Assembly (NCBI GenBank): GCA_001464765.1
Contig: LNDV01000030.1
Coordinates: forward strand, 1-64,000
Origin: Betaproteobacteria bacterium Ga0077526
GTDB lineage: Bacteria > Pseudomonadota > Gammaproteobacteria > Burkholderiales > Ga0077523
Length of the DNA stretch: 64,000 bases
Direction: 5' to 3'
Position numbers and translations under genes: made by a program. Shown in pieces: positions 8,599 through 16,379 of this stretch. The notes beneath the pieces were generated by a model, which did no database searches, had not been told where the DNA came from, and saw nothing but the letters and a program-made list of their open reading frames with translations. Within the stretch, counting starts at the first letter, position 1; each line of letters begins with the position of its first letter.

Positions 8599-9363
8599 AT
8601 GATCGAGGATCTCGCAGGGCAGGTGGTGCTCATCACCGGTGCCAGCACGGGCATCGGCGCCGCGGCAGCGCGCGGGTTCGGCGCGAACCGCGCCAAGGTC
8701 GCGGTGCACTACAACTCGAGCCGGGACGAGGCCGAGAAGGTCGCGGCGGACATCCGGGCCTCGGGCGGCGAGGCGATCGTCGTGCAGGGGGACGTCACCT
8801 CCAGCGAGGCCTGCCGGGCAATCGTGGAGCAGACGGTCGCGAAGTTCGGACGCCTCGACGTGCTCATCAACAACGCCGGCGGGCTGGTGCAGCGGGTACC
8901 GGTGGAACAGCTCACCGACGAACTCTTCGACCAGGTGCTGCACCTCAACGTGCGCTCCGCGCTGGCCTGCATCGCCGCGGCGGCGCCCCACATGCGCAAG
9001 GCCGGCGGCGGGGCCGTCATCAACGTGACTTCGGTCGCGGCCCGCCATGGCGGCGGAACCGGGGCCGTGCTCTACGCGGGTTCCAAGGGCTTCGTCAGCA
9101 CCATGACGCGCGGTCTCGCGAAGGAACTCGTGAAGGACGGCATTCGCGTCAATGCCGTCGCCCCCGGCGTGATCTATACGCCCTTCCACGAGCGCTATTC
9201 CACCCCACAACTTCTCGAAGCCTTCAAGGCCACCATCCCGATGAATCGCATCGGCACGCCCGACGAATGCACGGGGGCCTTCCTGTACCTCGCGTCGCGC
9301 CAGATGAGCGGCTACGTGACGGGCCAGATCATGGAAGTGAACGGCGGGCAGTACATGCCCTGA
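8599..9363 (+). CDS. SDR-family oxidoreductase
   Basis: A 254-residue classical short-chain dehydrogenase. The NAD(P) site is TGASTGIGAAAA near residue 14, with NNAGG near 92, a catalytic serine in NVTSVAA and the YxxxK pair in YAGSK. The C-terminal GQIMEVNGGQ segment is typical of FabG-like SDRs. ATG at 8599 has a GGAAGGGG site; the frame opens earlier at 8488 but this start gives a normal length. It is the first gene of a six-gene set ending at the terminator near 13,340. The likely role is oxidation or reduction of a hydroxyl/keto group on a sugar-acid-like substrate, inferred only from neighbours. Confidence 0.87.
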   Translation: MIEDLAGQVVLITGASTGIGAAAARGFGANRAKVAVHYNSSRDEAEKVAADIRASGGEAIVVQGDVTSSEACRAIVEQTVAKFGRLDVLINNAGGLVQRVPVEQLTDELFDQVLHLNVRSALACIAAAAPHMRKAGGGAVINVTSVAARHGGGTGAVLYAGSKGFVSTMTRGLAKELVKDGIRVNAVAPGVIYTPFHERYSTPQLLEAFKATIPMNRIGTPDECTGAFLYLASRQMSGYVTGQIMEVNGGQYMP

Positions 9364-9385
9364 CGGCGGACCGGAGGAGACGACC

Positions 9386-10141
9386 ATGTTCGATCTGAAA
9401 GGGAAGGTGGCGCTGGTGACCGGCGCCTCGCGCGGGCTCGGCTGGGCCATGGCGCAGTCATTAGGCCAGGCCGGCGCGAAGGTGGTACTCAATGCAAGGG
9501 ACGCTGGGGCCCTCGAAGCCAAGCGCGCGGTGCTCGCGGCGCGCGGCATCACGGCCGAAGTGGCGCCGTTCGACGTGAGCGACGAGGCTGCCGTCGTCGA
9601 GTGGGTGAAGCGCATCGGTGCCACGCACGGCCGGCTCGACATCGCCGTGCTGAACGCGGGCATCCAGCACCGAAAGCCCATCACCGAATTCGAGACGGCG
9701 GATTTCCGGCGCGTGCTGGACACCAATCTCACCGCAGTTTGGATGCTGGCGCGCGAGTCCGCGAAGCTCATGATTCCGGCGAAGCACGGCCGCATCATTG
9801 TCACGGGGTCCATCAGCGCCTTCACTGCAAGGCCGACCATCTCGGCGTACATCGCCTCGAAGGGGGCGGTGCATGCGCTCACCCGTCAGCTCGCGGTGGA
9901 ACTCGCGCCGCACGGGCTTACGGTCAATGCGATCGCCCCGGGCTATTTCGCCACGGAGATGAACACCGCGCTCATCGAGAATCACGATTTCAACGCGTGG
10001 GTGTGCGGCCGAACGCCGGCCGGGCGGTGGGGCAGACCCGAAGAGCTCGGGCCGGCCGCGGTGTTCCTCGCGTCGGACGAAGCGTCGTTCGTGAACGGGC
10101 ACATCCTCACGGTGGACGGGGCGTTCACGGCGGCGATGTAG
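9386..10141 (+). CDS. SDR-family oxidoreductase (gluconate 5-dehydrogenase-like)
   Basis: A 251-residue classical SDR with TGASRGLGWAMA near residue 13, NAGIQ near 89 and the catalytic Ser/Tyr/Lys set in GSISAFT and YIASK. The N-terminal FDLKGKVALVTGAS and C-terminal SDEASFVNGHILTVDG segments resemble the gluconate 5-dehydrogenase/3-oxoacyl reductase branch. It has a GGAGGAG ribosome site and begins 22 bp after the first SDR gene. Two non-identical SDRs side by side suggest successive oxidation steps, or oxidation and reduction of one substrate. A REP cluster separates it from the next gene. Confidence 0.87.
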   Translation: MFDLKGKVALVTGASRGLGWAMAQSLGQAGAKVVLNARDAGALEAKRAVLAARGITAEVAPFDVSDEAAVVEWVKRIGATHGRLDIAVLNAGIQHRKPITEFETADFRRVLDTNLTAVWMLARESAKLMIPAKHGRIIVTGSISAFTARPTISAYIASKGAVHALTRQLAVELAPHGLTVNAIAPGYFATEMNTALIENHDFNAWVCGRTPAGRWGRPEELGPAAVFLASDEASFVNGHILTVDGAFTAAM

Positions 10142-10180
10142 GGGTAGTGGGCGGTCGGCGTCGAGAGAAGCGACACCGGC

Positions 10181-10287
10181 CCCGGGCGAAGCCCGGGCTA
10201 CGCGTGGAATAGGGACGACCCGTAGCCGGGCTCCGCCCGGGGGCAACGCCAAACGGGAAGCGATATGTAGCCCGGGCTCCGCCCGGG
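10181..10287. repeat. Cluster of three short GTAG-type REP elements (second class)
   Basis: A reverse copy at 10181-10201 (CCCGGGC-GAA-GCCCGGGCTAC) and two forward copies at 10222-10241 and 10267-10287 (GTAG followed by CCGGGCTCCGCCCGG). The core is a shorter simple hairpin than the REPs elsewhere in the window, so it is a separate class. All lie between two genes of an otherwise tight operon. Confidence 0.75.
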
Positions 10288-10344
10288 AGCAGACGTAGGC
10301 GAGGCGCGAGCCATGCCCGGCAATCAAACGAGGAGGGGGTAACC

Positions 10345-11370
10345 ATGACCGACAAGTTCCGCATCGGCATTTCGAAGGACTGCCAGACGGCAGGCGGCGG
10401 CACCATTTTCGGCGAGGAAGCGTTCCGCATCCTCGACGACCCGGCGGTGGCCTGGGAGTTCCTGCCTGAACACGTGCCCGAGCTGACGCCCGAACACGCG
10501 GCGCGCTACAACGCTATCTGCCTGATGTCGTCGAAGGTCACCCGGAACACTCTGTCCGGACCCGACCGCAAGCTCGCGCTGGTGGCGCGCTTCGGAGTGG
10601 GCTACGACAACGTAGACGTCTCGGCCTGCATCGACAACGGCGTGCTGCTGACCATCACGCCGGACGGCGTGCGCCGCCCGGTGGCCGCGTCAGTCATGCT
10701 CTACGTGCTCGCGCTGGCGCATCGCCTAGTGCTGAAGGATCGCCTCGTCCGCGACGGCCGCTGGACCGAGAAGGGCAACTTCCTTGGCATGGGCCTCATG
10801 GGGCGGACCCTCGGGGTGGTCGGCGTCGGCAACATCGGCAAGGAGGTGCTGCGGCTCGCACGTGCCTTCGACCTGAAGCTGCTCGGTCATGACCCGAACG
10901 TTTCGCAGCAGGATGTCCGCGACCTCGGTGTGACGATGACCGATCTCGATACGCTGCTGCGGACGTCCGACTTCGTCTCTGCCAACTGCCTGCTGGACGA
11001 CAAGACGCGCGGGCTGTTCGGCGCCCGCGAGTTCGCGCTGATGAAGCCGACCGCCTATTTCATCAACACGGCGCGCGGTCCTGTCATGCAGGAGGCTGCG
11101 CTGCTCGACGCGCTGCGCAACAAGACCATCGCCGGTGCTGCCATCGACGTGTTCGAGAAGGAACCCACGCCGGTCGACAACCCGCTGCTCGCGCTGGACA
11201 ACGTGATCGTGGCGCCGCACGCCATCTGTCATACCGACGAATGCATGCGGATGCTGGGCGAGGGCGCGTTCCAGGCGGCGGTGGATCTCGCGAACGGCCG
11301 CAAGCCGAAGACCATCGTCAACACCGAAGCCCTGGCGAAGCCGGCCTGGGCCGGGAAGTTCCACGCCTGA
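10345..11370 (+). CDS. D-2-hydroxyacid dehydrogenase family protein
   Basis: A 341-residue NAD-dependent dehydrogenase of the phosphoglycerate/C-terminal-binding-protein family. Visible are VARFGVGYDNVDV near residue 75, the nucleotide-binding GVVGVGNIGKEV near 157 with a following Asp in GHDPN, INTARGPVMQEAALLDAL with the substrate arginine, the glutamate in VFEKEPTP and the histidine in APHAICHTDE. Together these supply the Arg/Glu/His catalytic set. The GAGGAGGGGG ribosome site is strong. It sits 11 bp before the aldolase gene, so it probably reduces a 2-keto acid made or used by the pathway. Confidence 0.86.
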   Translation: MTDKFRIGISKDCQTAGGGTIFGEEAFRILDDPAVAWEFLPEHVPELTPEHAARYNAICLMSSKVTRNTLSGPDRKLALVARFGVGYDNVDVSACIDNGVLLTITPDGVRRPVAASVMLYVLALAHRLVLKDRLVRDGRWTEKGNFLGMGLMGRTLGVVGVGNIGKEVLRLARAFDLKLLGHDPNVSQQDVRDLGVTMTDLDTLLRTSDFVSANCLLDDKTRGLFGAREFALMKPTAYFINTARGPVMQEAALLDALRNKTIAGAAIDVFEKEPTPVDNPLLALDNVIVAPHAICHTDECMRMLGEGAFQAAVDLANGRKPKTIVNTEALAKPAWAGKFHA

Positions 11371-11380
11371 GGTCACTGCC

Positions 11381-12163
11381 ATGCGAAACAATCCCGTGAA
11401 GGAAAAGCTGCTCCGCGGTGAATACGTCGGTGGCAGTTTCGGCTGGGAGTTCCTGGTGCCCGGTCTGCCGCAGATCGTGAAGTCCTGCGGCGGGGAGTTC
11501 CTGCTCGTCGACATGGAACACAACGGCGCGACCTTCGATCAGGTGAAGACTCAGGCCGCGCTGTGCCGCGGCATCGGCATCGTGCCGATGGCCCGCGTGC
11601 CGACCGGGCAGTACAACCACATCGCGCGGGCGCTGGATGCCGGTGTGATGGGCATCATGGTGCCCATGGTGGGGTCGGCCGAGGAAGCCGCGCACATCGT
11701 GTCGTGCACTCGCTATCCGCCGGAGGGTCGGCGCGGGGCGGCGTTCGGCTTCGCTGCCGATGACTACGAAGGCGGCGACGTGAAGGACATCATCCGCGTT
11801 GCCAATGCACGCACGCTGGTGATCTGCCTCATCGAAACCGCCGAGGGCATCGAGAACATCGAGGCCATCGCTGCGGTGCCGGGGGTCGACGTTCTCTGGC
11901 TCGGGCACTTCGACCTCACCAACTTCCTCGGCATTCCAGCGCAGTTCGATCACCCGAAGTACGTGCAGGCGATCGACCGGATGGTCGCGGCCGCGAAGAA
12001 GCACGGCAAGGTGCTGGGCGTGATGACGGCGTCCGAGGCCTGGACCCGCCAGTACTGGGATCGCGGCTTCCGCCTGTTTGCGGCGGGGGTGGACGTCCAT
12101 CTGCTGCAAGGCGCTCTGCGCGGGCACTTCAAGGTGCTCGACGCTCTTTCCACGAACCCCTGA
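11381..12163 (+). CDS. HpcH/HpaI-family class II aldolase
   Basis: A 260-residue TIM-barrel aldolase. Key segments are LLVDMEHNG near residue 45, the arginine in VPMARVPTG near 70, ICLIETAEGIENIE near 150 with a metal-binding Glu, and LWLGHFDLTNFLG near 175 with a metal-binding Asp. Family members cleave 2-keto-3-deoxy or 4-hydroxy-2-keto acids to pyruvate and an aldehyde using a divalent metal. Its place after the 2-hydroxyacid dehydrogenase and two SDRs fits a sugar-acid or hydroxy-acid degradation route. The exact substrate is not readable from sequence. Confidence 0.85.
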   Translation: MRNNPVKEKLLRGEYVGGSFGWEFLVPGLPQIVKSCGGEFLLVDMEHNGATFDQVKTQAALCRGIGIVPMARVPTGQYNHIARALDAGVMGIMVPMVGSAEEAAHIVSCTRYPPEGRRGAAFGFAADDYEGGDVKDIIRVANARTLVICLIETAEGIENIEAIAAVPGVDVLWLGHFDLTNFLGIPAQFDHPKYVQAIDRMVAAAKKHGKVLGVMTASEAWTRQYWDRGFRLFAAGVDVHLLQGALRGHFKVLDALSTNP

Positions 12164-12169
12164 GTTTCC

Positions 12170-12922
12170 ATGACCGAACAGTACACACTGGGCTACAGCG
12201 ATGCCGCGATGCGCTTTCTCGTGCGGCGCAAGCTCGACACCCACGGCGCTTTCTTCATCCCCCACCTGAGTCCCGGGCTGCGCGTGCTCGATTGCGGCTG
12301 CGGTCCGGGCAGCATCACCTTCGGCATCGCCGCCCGCATCGGCAACGGGTCGGTCGAGGGCATCGACATGGATGGCCCGCAGATTGCCCTCGCCCAGCAG
12401 CGCGCGAAGGAATCGGGCGTCGGCAACGCGACGTTCCGGCAGGCCAGCGTGTACGAACTGCCCTATCCGGACAACAGTTTCGATGCCATCTTCTCGCACG
12501 CGCTGTTCGAGCACCTGAAGGATACGGTCGGCGCGGCGAAGGAATGCCTGCGCGTGCTGAAGCCGGGCGGAGTCATCGGCGTGGCCACGCCCGACTGGGA
12601 GGCCTTCATCGTCGCGCCCGCGACACCGGCGCGTCGTGCGGCCGTGCAGGCGTACGTGGACAAGCAAACGGCCAATGGCGGCGATCCCGGCACGGGGCGC
12701 AAGCTCGCCACGATCCTCGCGCAGGGCGGGTTTGCTTCGCCGCGCCTGCACGCGCGTTTCGAGGTCTACGACCCCATCACCGCGATCACGGAGGTCATGG
12801 CCGTGCAATACGACCGCGATGGCATGCCGCAGCACGCGCAGACCATGCGCGATCTCGAACAGGACCCGATGGGCATGTGGGCGCAGGCATGGGTGTCGTG
12901 TATCGCGAGGAAGCCGGGATGA
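12170..12922 (+). CDS. Class I SAM-dependent methyltransferase
   Basis: A 250-residue methyltransferase with motif I LDCGCGPGS near residue 40, an acidic residue ending the second strand (GIDMDG near 63) and the post-motif FDAIFSHALFEHL near 105. It resembles the UbiE/Methyltransf_11 branch. It starts 7 bp after the aldolase gene and overlaps the next gene by 4 bp. The link between methylation and the catabolic genes is not obvious; detoxification or modification of an intermediate is possible. Confidence 0.83.
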   Translation: MTEQYTLGYSDAAMRFLVRRKLDTHGAFFIPHLSPGLRVLDCGCGPGSITFGIAARIGNGSVEGIDMDGPQIALAQQRAKESGVGNATFRQASVYELPYPDNSFDAIFSHALFEHLKDTVGAAKECLRVLKPGGVIGVATPDWEAFIVAPATPARRAAVQAYVDKQTANGGDPGTGRKLATILAQGGFASPRLHARFEVYDPITAITEVMAVQYDRDGMPQHAQTMRDLEQDPMGMWAQAWVSCIARKPG

Positions 12923-13287
12923 TGACCTACGATGCGAGCGTTGCTCCCGATGCCGCGGCGTGGCTGGCGCTCGACGAGCAGACACGAAGCGATGTCGTGG
13001 CCGAGTACCACCGCGTGAACCGGATCCCGGTCGCTCGGCGCGACCGGATGATGCATTCCGCCATCCACGCGATCGTGGAGACGCAGATCGCGAGCAACGA
13101 CCCGCCGGAAGTGACCGAGGCGATGGCGCGGCTCATGGCTGCCGGCCTGGAGCGGCACGAAGCCGTACACGCCATCGGCACGACGCTCGCGCGCTATATG
13201 TTCTCCCTCTCGCGGGATGAGGGCGCCGGGCAGGACGGCCATGCGCGCTACCGCGAAGCCGTCGCACAGCTCGCCTACACCCCGTAA
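12919..13287 (+). CDS. Small DUF1841-like hypothetical protein
   Basis: A 122-residue soluble protein; ATG at 12919 overlaps the methyltransferase stop (ATGA), so it is probably translationally coupled. The segment MMHSAIHAIVETQIASNDPPEV followed by GLERHEAVHAIGTTLARYMF has the spaced histidines and helices of DUF1841-type proteins, but the match is by eye only. No catalytic motif or membrane segment is seen. It is the last gene before the terminator at 13,309, so it is part of the SDR/aldolase operon. Confidence 0.55.
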   Translation: MMTYDASVAPDAAAWLALDEQTRSDVVAEYHRVNRIPVARRDRMMHSAIHAIVETQIASNDPPEVTEAMARLMAAGLERHEAVHAIGTTLARYMFSLSRDEGAGQDGHARYREAVAQLAYTP

Positions 13288-13308
13288 CTCCTCTCTTCGA
13301 AGGTGACG

Positions 13309-13341
13309 GCGGACGCCCGAAACGACGGGTCGTCCGCTTTT
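13309..13341 (+). terminator. Rho-independent terminator after the SDR/aldolase operon
   Basis: GCGGACG-CCCG, loop AAACGA, then CGGG-T-CGTCCGC followed by TTTT. The stem is about 11 bp with one bulge. It starts 22 bp past the stop of the last operon gene. Confidence 0.75.
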
Positions 13342-13508
13342 CCCTGCGCCCGTCCCGGATTGTCGGGGGAATTGGCGGTCGCTCATGGCGCAACCGGATT
13401 TGCAATGAGTATCGCGATTCGATGCCTCGCGACGGGGCGTCGTAACCTGCTGAATCCAAGCGATTCCGGCTCTGTACCCCGCAAGAAAATCTAACTAAAC
13501 GGAAGGTT

Positions 13509-13524
13509 TGGTACGCCTCGTGCA
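13509..13524 (+). promoter_or_regulatory. Sigma-54 type promoter upstream of the PEP-CTERM gene
   Basis: TGGTACGCCTCGTGCA matches the sigma-54 consensus TGGCACG-N4-TTGCA at all but two positions and has exact GG-N10-GC spacing (GG 13510-13511, GC 13522-13523). It lies 42 bp before the PEP-CTERM gene. PEP-CTERM genes in several betaproteobacteria are controlled by RpoN with the PrsK/PrsR pair. The enhancer site was not identified. Confidence 0.75.
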
Positions 13525-13565
13525 CTAGGACCCGGCATTCAACCAATCGCCGGGGTCTTCAGGTC

Positions 13566-14387
13566 ATGCATCGACGTTCACGAGTTTTCGCGGCTTTCGC
13601 CCTTCTTGCGGGAGCCTGGTTCGCCCCGGCGGCATCGGCCGGCTACGTCATCGACAGCAACGTGGCCGACTGGGGTCTGGTACGTACCGGTCAGGCGAGC
13701 AACTGGACGCCTTCGTCCGGTGTCGAGCAGTACATGGTCGATGACCAGACCGGTGGCAGCAACGTCTTCCTGAATCCTGGCTATGGCGGGCAGAAGTACG
13801 ACGCCGAGGCCATCTATCTCGACTGGGACGCCACCAATCTGTACGTGCTGGTGGTGACCGGGGTGTCCCCGAATCAGGTGCACAACCCGGCCGCCAACAG
13901 CTATGGCGCAGGCGACATCCTGATCGACTTCGGTGTCAATGGCAGCTTCGACTATGGCGTGGTCGTGAAGAACTACGCGGGGCTCAATCCGGGGACGCTC
14001 TATCGCGCCGGTACCTTCAACTATGGCATCTGGACCGCGCCGGGTGTGACCGGTACGCCGGGGACCGACCCGGTGGCGCTCAAGACCGGTACCGCACTCG
14101 GTGCCACGCAACTCTCGTACTCCGCTACCGGCTTCAACAATCTCGGCCAGTACGCGTCCGATACGCACTACGCGATCGAGACGGCGATTCCCCTCGCGCT
14201 GCTCGGCTCCGACTGGGGCGTGAACGGGCCGAACAAGGCGTTCTTCGTGCAGTGGACGATGTATTGCGCGAACGACATCATCGGGGTCGATCCGGCTCCG
14301 AGCGTGCCGGAGCCCGGTGTGCCGGCGTTGCTGGCCGCGGTTCTTGGAGCAGTGACGCTCGGTGCGCGGAGGCGAGTGGCGCGTTGA
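13566..14387 (+). CDS. PEP-CTERM sorting domain protein
   Basis: A 273-residue exported protein. Residues 1-25 form a Sec signal peptide ending APAASA. The body is a beta-rich domain starting YVIDSNVADWGL that resembles extracellular carbohydrate- or matrix-type beta-sandwiches; no catalytic motif is recognised. Residues 246-273 are the sorting signal: VPEPG, a hydrophobic span (ALLAAVLGAVTLG) and a final arginine cluster. Exosortase (XrtA/EpsH type) would cleave and process it at the envelope; no exosortase lies in this window. A sigma-54 promoter precedes it and a strong terminator follows, so it is monocistronic. Confidence 0.88.
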   Translation: MHRRSRVFAAFALLAGAWFAPAASAGYVIDSNVADWGLVRTGQASNWTPSSGVEQYMVDDQTGGSNVFLNPGYGGQKYDAEAIYLDWDATNLYVLVVTGVSPNQVHNPAANSYGAGDILIDFGVNGSFDYGVVVKNYAGLNPGTLYRAGTFNYGIWTAPGVTGTPGTDPVALKTGTALGATQLSYSATGFNNLGQYASDTHYAIETAIPLALLGSDWGVNGPNKAFFVQWTMYCANDIIGVDPAPSVPEPGVPALLAAVLGAVTLGARRRVAR

Positions 14388-14402
14388 GGGACCAGTAAAC
14401 GC

Positions 14403-14435
14403 AAAAGCCCCTGTCGGGATCGGCAGGGGCTTTTT
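14403..14435. terminator. Strong, probably bidirectional terminator
   Basis: AAAA, GCCCCTGTCG, loop GGAT, CGGCAGGGGC, TTTTT: a 10 bp stem with one G-T wobble, flanked by A and T runs. It lies 15 bp after the PEP-CTERM stop and may also stop leftward transcription past the transketolase genes. Confidence 0.9.
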
Positions 14436-14450
14436 CATTTGGGCGTTCGT

Positions 14451-14486
14451 CCCGGAGTCGCGGCTCGTGCCGCTCGTCCGGGCTAC
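14451..14486 (-). repeat. Single GTAG-type REP element
   Basis: A reverse-orientation copy (CCCGGAGTCG to GGGCTAC) between the terminator and the stop of the transketolase C-terminal subunit gene. The inner palindrome CGGCTCGTGCCG differs slightly from other copies. Confidence 0.75.
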
Positions 14487-14508
14487 GGAGGTGGATGCGT
14501 ATGGTGTG

Positions 14509-15474
14509 TCAGCGCGCGTCCAGCAACTCCCGGCACGCCCGTTCGATGGCGGCGGCGCTCATGCCGTACTTCTCGCGGACCTTCACCGTGGGACCGATCG
14601 ACGCGAACGCATCCGGCATGCCGATCATCCGCATCCGCGTGGGGTGCTCCACCGACAGCAGTTCCGCCACGGCGCCACCGAGTCCGCCGGTGAGGTGATG
14701 CTCCTCCGCCGTGACGATGCGGCGCGTCTCGACGGCGGCCGCGAGAATGGTTTCGCGATCGAGCGGCTTGATGGACGACACGTTGATCACGCGGGCGTCG
14801 ATGCCTGCGGCGCGGAGGTCGTCGGAGGTCTGCACGGCCAGCGACACCATGGCCCCGCAAGCGAGGATCGCGACGTCGTTGCCCGGCCGCAGCACGCGAG
14901 CCTTGCCGCAGCGGAACGGCACCGCGGGGTCGGTGACGGTGGGTTCCTCGACGCGTCCGCCCAGCCGAAGATAGACGGGACCATCGATGTCCTGCGTGGC
15001 CAGCGTGGCCTGGTAGGCCTCCTCGATATCGGCCGGCACGATCACCGTCATGTTCGGGAAACTGCGCATGAGCGCGAGGTCCTCGAGCGAATGATGGGTC
15101 CCGCCGGCGACGCCGAGCGAGATGCCGCTTGCCGCTGCACCGATCACCACACGCTGACGCGCATAGGCGACGTCGTTGCGTACCTGCTCCATGCTCCGGG
15201 CGGAGATGAACGGCGCGTAGGCGCAGACGTAGGGCCGCATTCCCGTCGTGGCAAGGCCAGCAGCGACGCCGATGGCGTTCTGCTCGGCGATGCCCATCTC
15301 GATGAACCGCTCGCGGAAGCGCTCGATGAACGGCCGGATGCCGAGAAGATCCTGCGTGTCGGCCGACACGACGACCGTGCGCGGATCCCTGGCGCCGAGT
15401 TCGAGCAGCGCCTGTCCGAAAGCGAGACGGGTCTGGGTGGCGGCGCGTTCGCGCCAGTTTCCGCTGTCGCTCAT
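14509..15474 (-). CDS. Transketolase, C-terminal subunit
   Basis: A 321-residue protein equal to the pyrimidine-binding and C-terminal domains of transketolase. Near the N-terminus ARDPRTVVVSADTQDLLGI precedes the pyrimidine-domain glutamate in MGIAEQNAIGVAAGLA near residue 75. It starts inside the end of the N-terminal subunit gene (ATGA overlap), so both are made together as a heteromeric thiamine-diphosphate enzyme. Split transketolases are usual in archaea and common in accessory catabolic clusters of bacteria. It may act on 2-keto sugars from the nearby aldolase/SDR operon, but that is inference. Confidence 0.87.
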   Translation of the reverse strand: MSDSGNWRERAATQTRLAFGQALLELGARDPRTVVVSADTQDLLGIRPFIERFRERFIEMGIAEQNAIGVAAGLATTGMRPYVCAYAPFISARSMEQVRNDVAYARQRVVIGAAASGISLGVAGGTHHSLEDLALMRSFPNMTVIVPADIEEAYQATLATQDIDGPVYLRLGGRVEEPTVTDPAVPFRCGKARVLRPGNDVAILACGAMVSLAVQTSDDLRAAGIDARVINVSSIKPLDRETILAAAVETRRIVTAEEHHLTGGLGGAVAELLSVEHPTRMRMIGMPDAFASIGPTVKVREKYGMSAAAIERACRELLDAR

Positions 15475-16301
15475 CGCGCCCCCAGTTCAGCCATGGCGCG
15501 TGCGTACACCTCGTCGGTGACGTTGTTGCTGTGCCACAGATAGGTGTCTTCGGCAAAGCTAACGCCCTTGCCCTTGACCGTGTGCGCCACGATGGCCGAC
15601 GGTCGCTCGCCATGGAACGGCAGCGAGTCGAGTGCATCCACCACGGCGCCCATGTCGTGGCCGTCGATCTCCCGCACTTCCCAGCCGAACGCGCGCCACT
15701 TGTCGGCCATCGGATCGAGCCCGACGAGTTCCGTGAGCCGCCCGCTCTGCGCGATCTTGTTGAAGTCGATGATCGCAGTGAGATTGGCGAGCCGGTAATG
15801 CGATGCGGCGAGCGCGGCTTCCCAGTTGGAGCCCTCGTGCAGTTCGCCGTCGCCGATCATCACGAACGTATGGAAGGCCTGCTTCTGCATCCGCGCGCCC
15901 AGCGCCATGCCAGTGGCGATGGCGAGTCCGTGACCGAGTGCGCCCGTGCACATCTCGATGCCGGCCATCTTGATGTCCGGGTGCATGCCGAAGGGCGAGT
16001 CGAAGTGGTAGAAGCGATCGAGGATGGCCGGGTCGATGAATCCGGCCTGCGCGAGCACGGCCCCGAGGGCCGCGTTGGCGTGCCCCTTGGAGAGCACGAA
16101 CCGGTCGCGGTCCGGCCACTCGGGTTCCTGAGGACGCACGCGCATTCGATGGAAGTAGAGCGCGCTGAGAATGTCGGCGGCGGAGCAGGAACCGCCTACG
16201 TGACCGCCGCCGCCGGCACGCAGCGCACGGAAGACATCACGCCGGATCTGCTGCGCAGCCCTCTCCAGGCGCGTCAGCAGTTCGGCTCGAGATTCGGACA
16301 T
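15471..16301 (-). CDS. Transketolase, N-terminal subunit
   Basis: A 276-residue protein equal to the pyrophosphate-binding domain of transketolase. It has GGGGHVGGSCSAADILSALYF near residue 26, DRFVLSKGHANAALGAVLAQ near 65 and the thiamine motif GDGELHEGSNWEAALAASH near 150, ending in the NKIAQSG-type segment. Its stop overlaps the C-terminal subunit start by 4 bp. A 78 bp gap separates it from the upstream NYN gene. Together the pair should catalyse two-carbon ketol transfer; the true donor and acceptor in this cluster are unknown. Confidence 0.87.
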   Translation of the reverse strand: MSESRAELLTRLERAAQQIRRDVFRALRAGGGGHVGGSCSAADILSALYFHRMRVRPQEPEWPDRDRFVLSKGHANAALGAVLAQAGFIDPAILDRFYHFDSPFGMHPDIKMAGIEMCTGALGHGLAIATGMALGARMQKQAFHTFVMIGDGELHEGSNWEAALAASHYRLANLTAIIDFNKIAQSGRLTELVGLDPMADKWRAFGWEVREIDGHDMGAVVDALDSLPFHGERPSAIVAHTVKGKGVSFAEDTYLWHSNNVTDEVYARAMAELGAR

Positions 16302-16379
16302 GGAACACCCCCTCGAAACAAACCGGGGCGAGCGTACTCCATGTCCCCGGGATCGTTCAGACCTTCCGAGACGCCGGGC

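Noticed and set aside
6588..9398. 936-residue open frame antisense to the cyclase gene and running into the SDR gene
   Set aside because: Shadow frame of GC-rich coding sequence; Arg/Gly/Ala-rich with no family motif, while both real genes have intact catalytic motifs.
7792..9882. 696-residue leftward open frame across the SDR genes
   Set aside because: Antisense to two SDR genes with complete active sites; no domain is recognisable.
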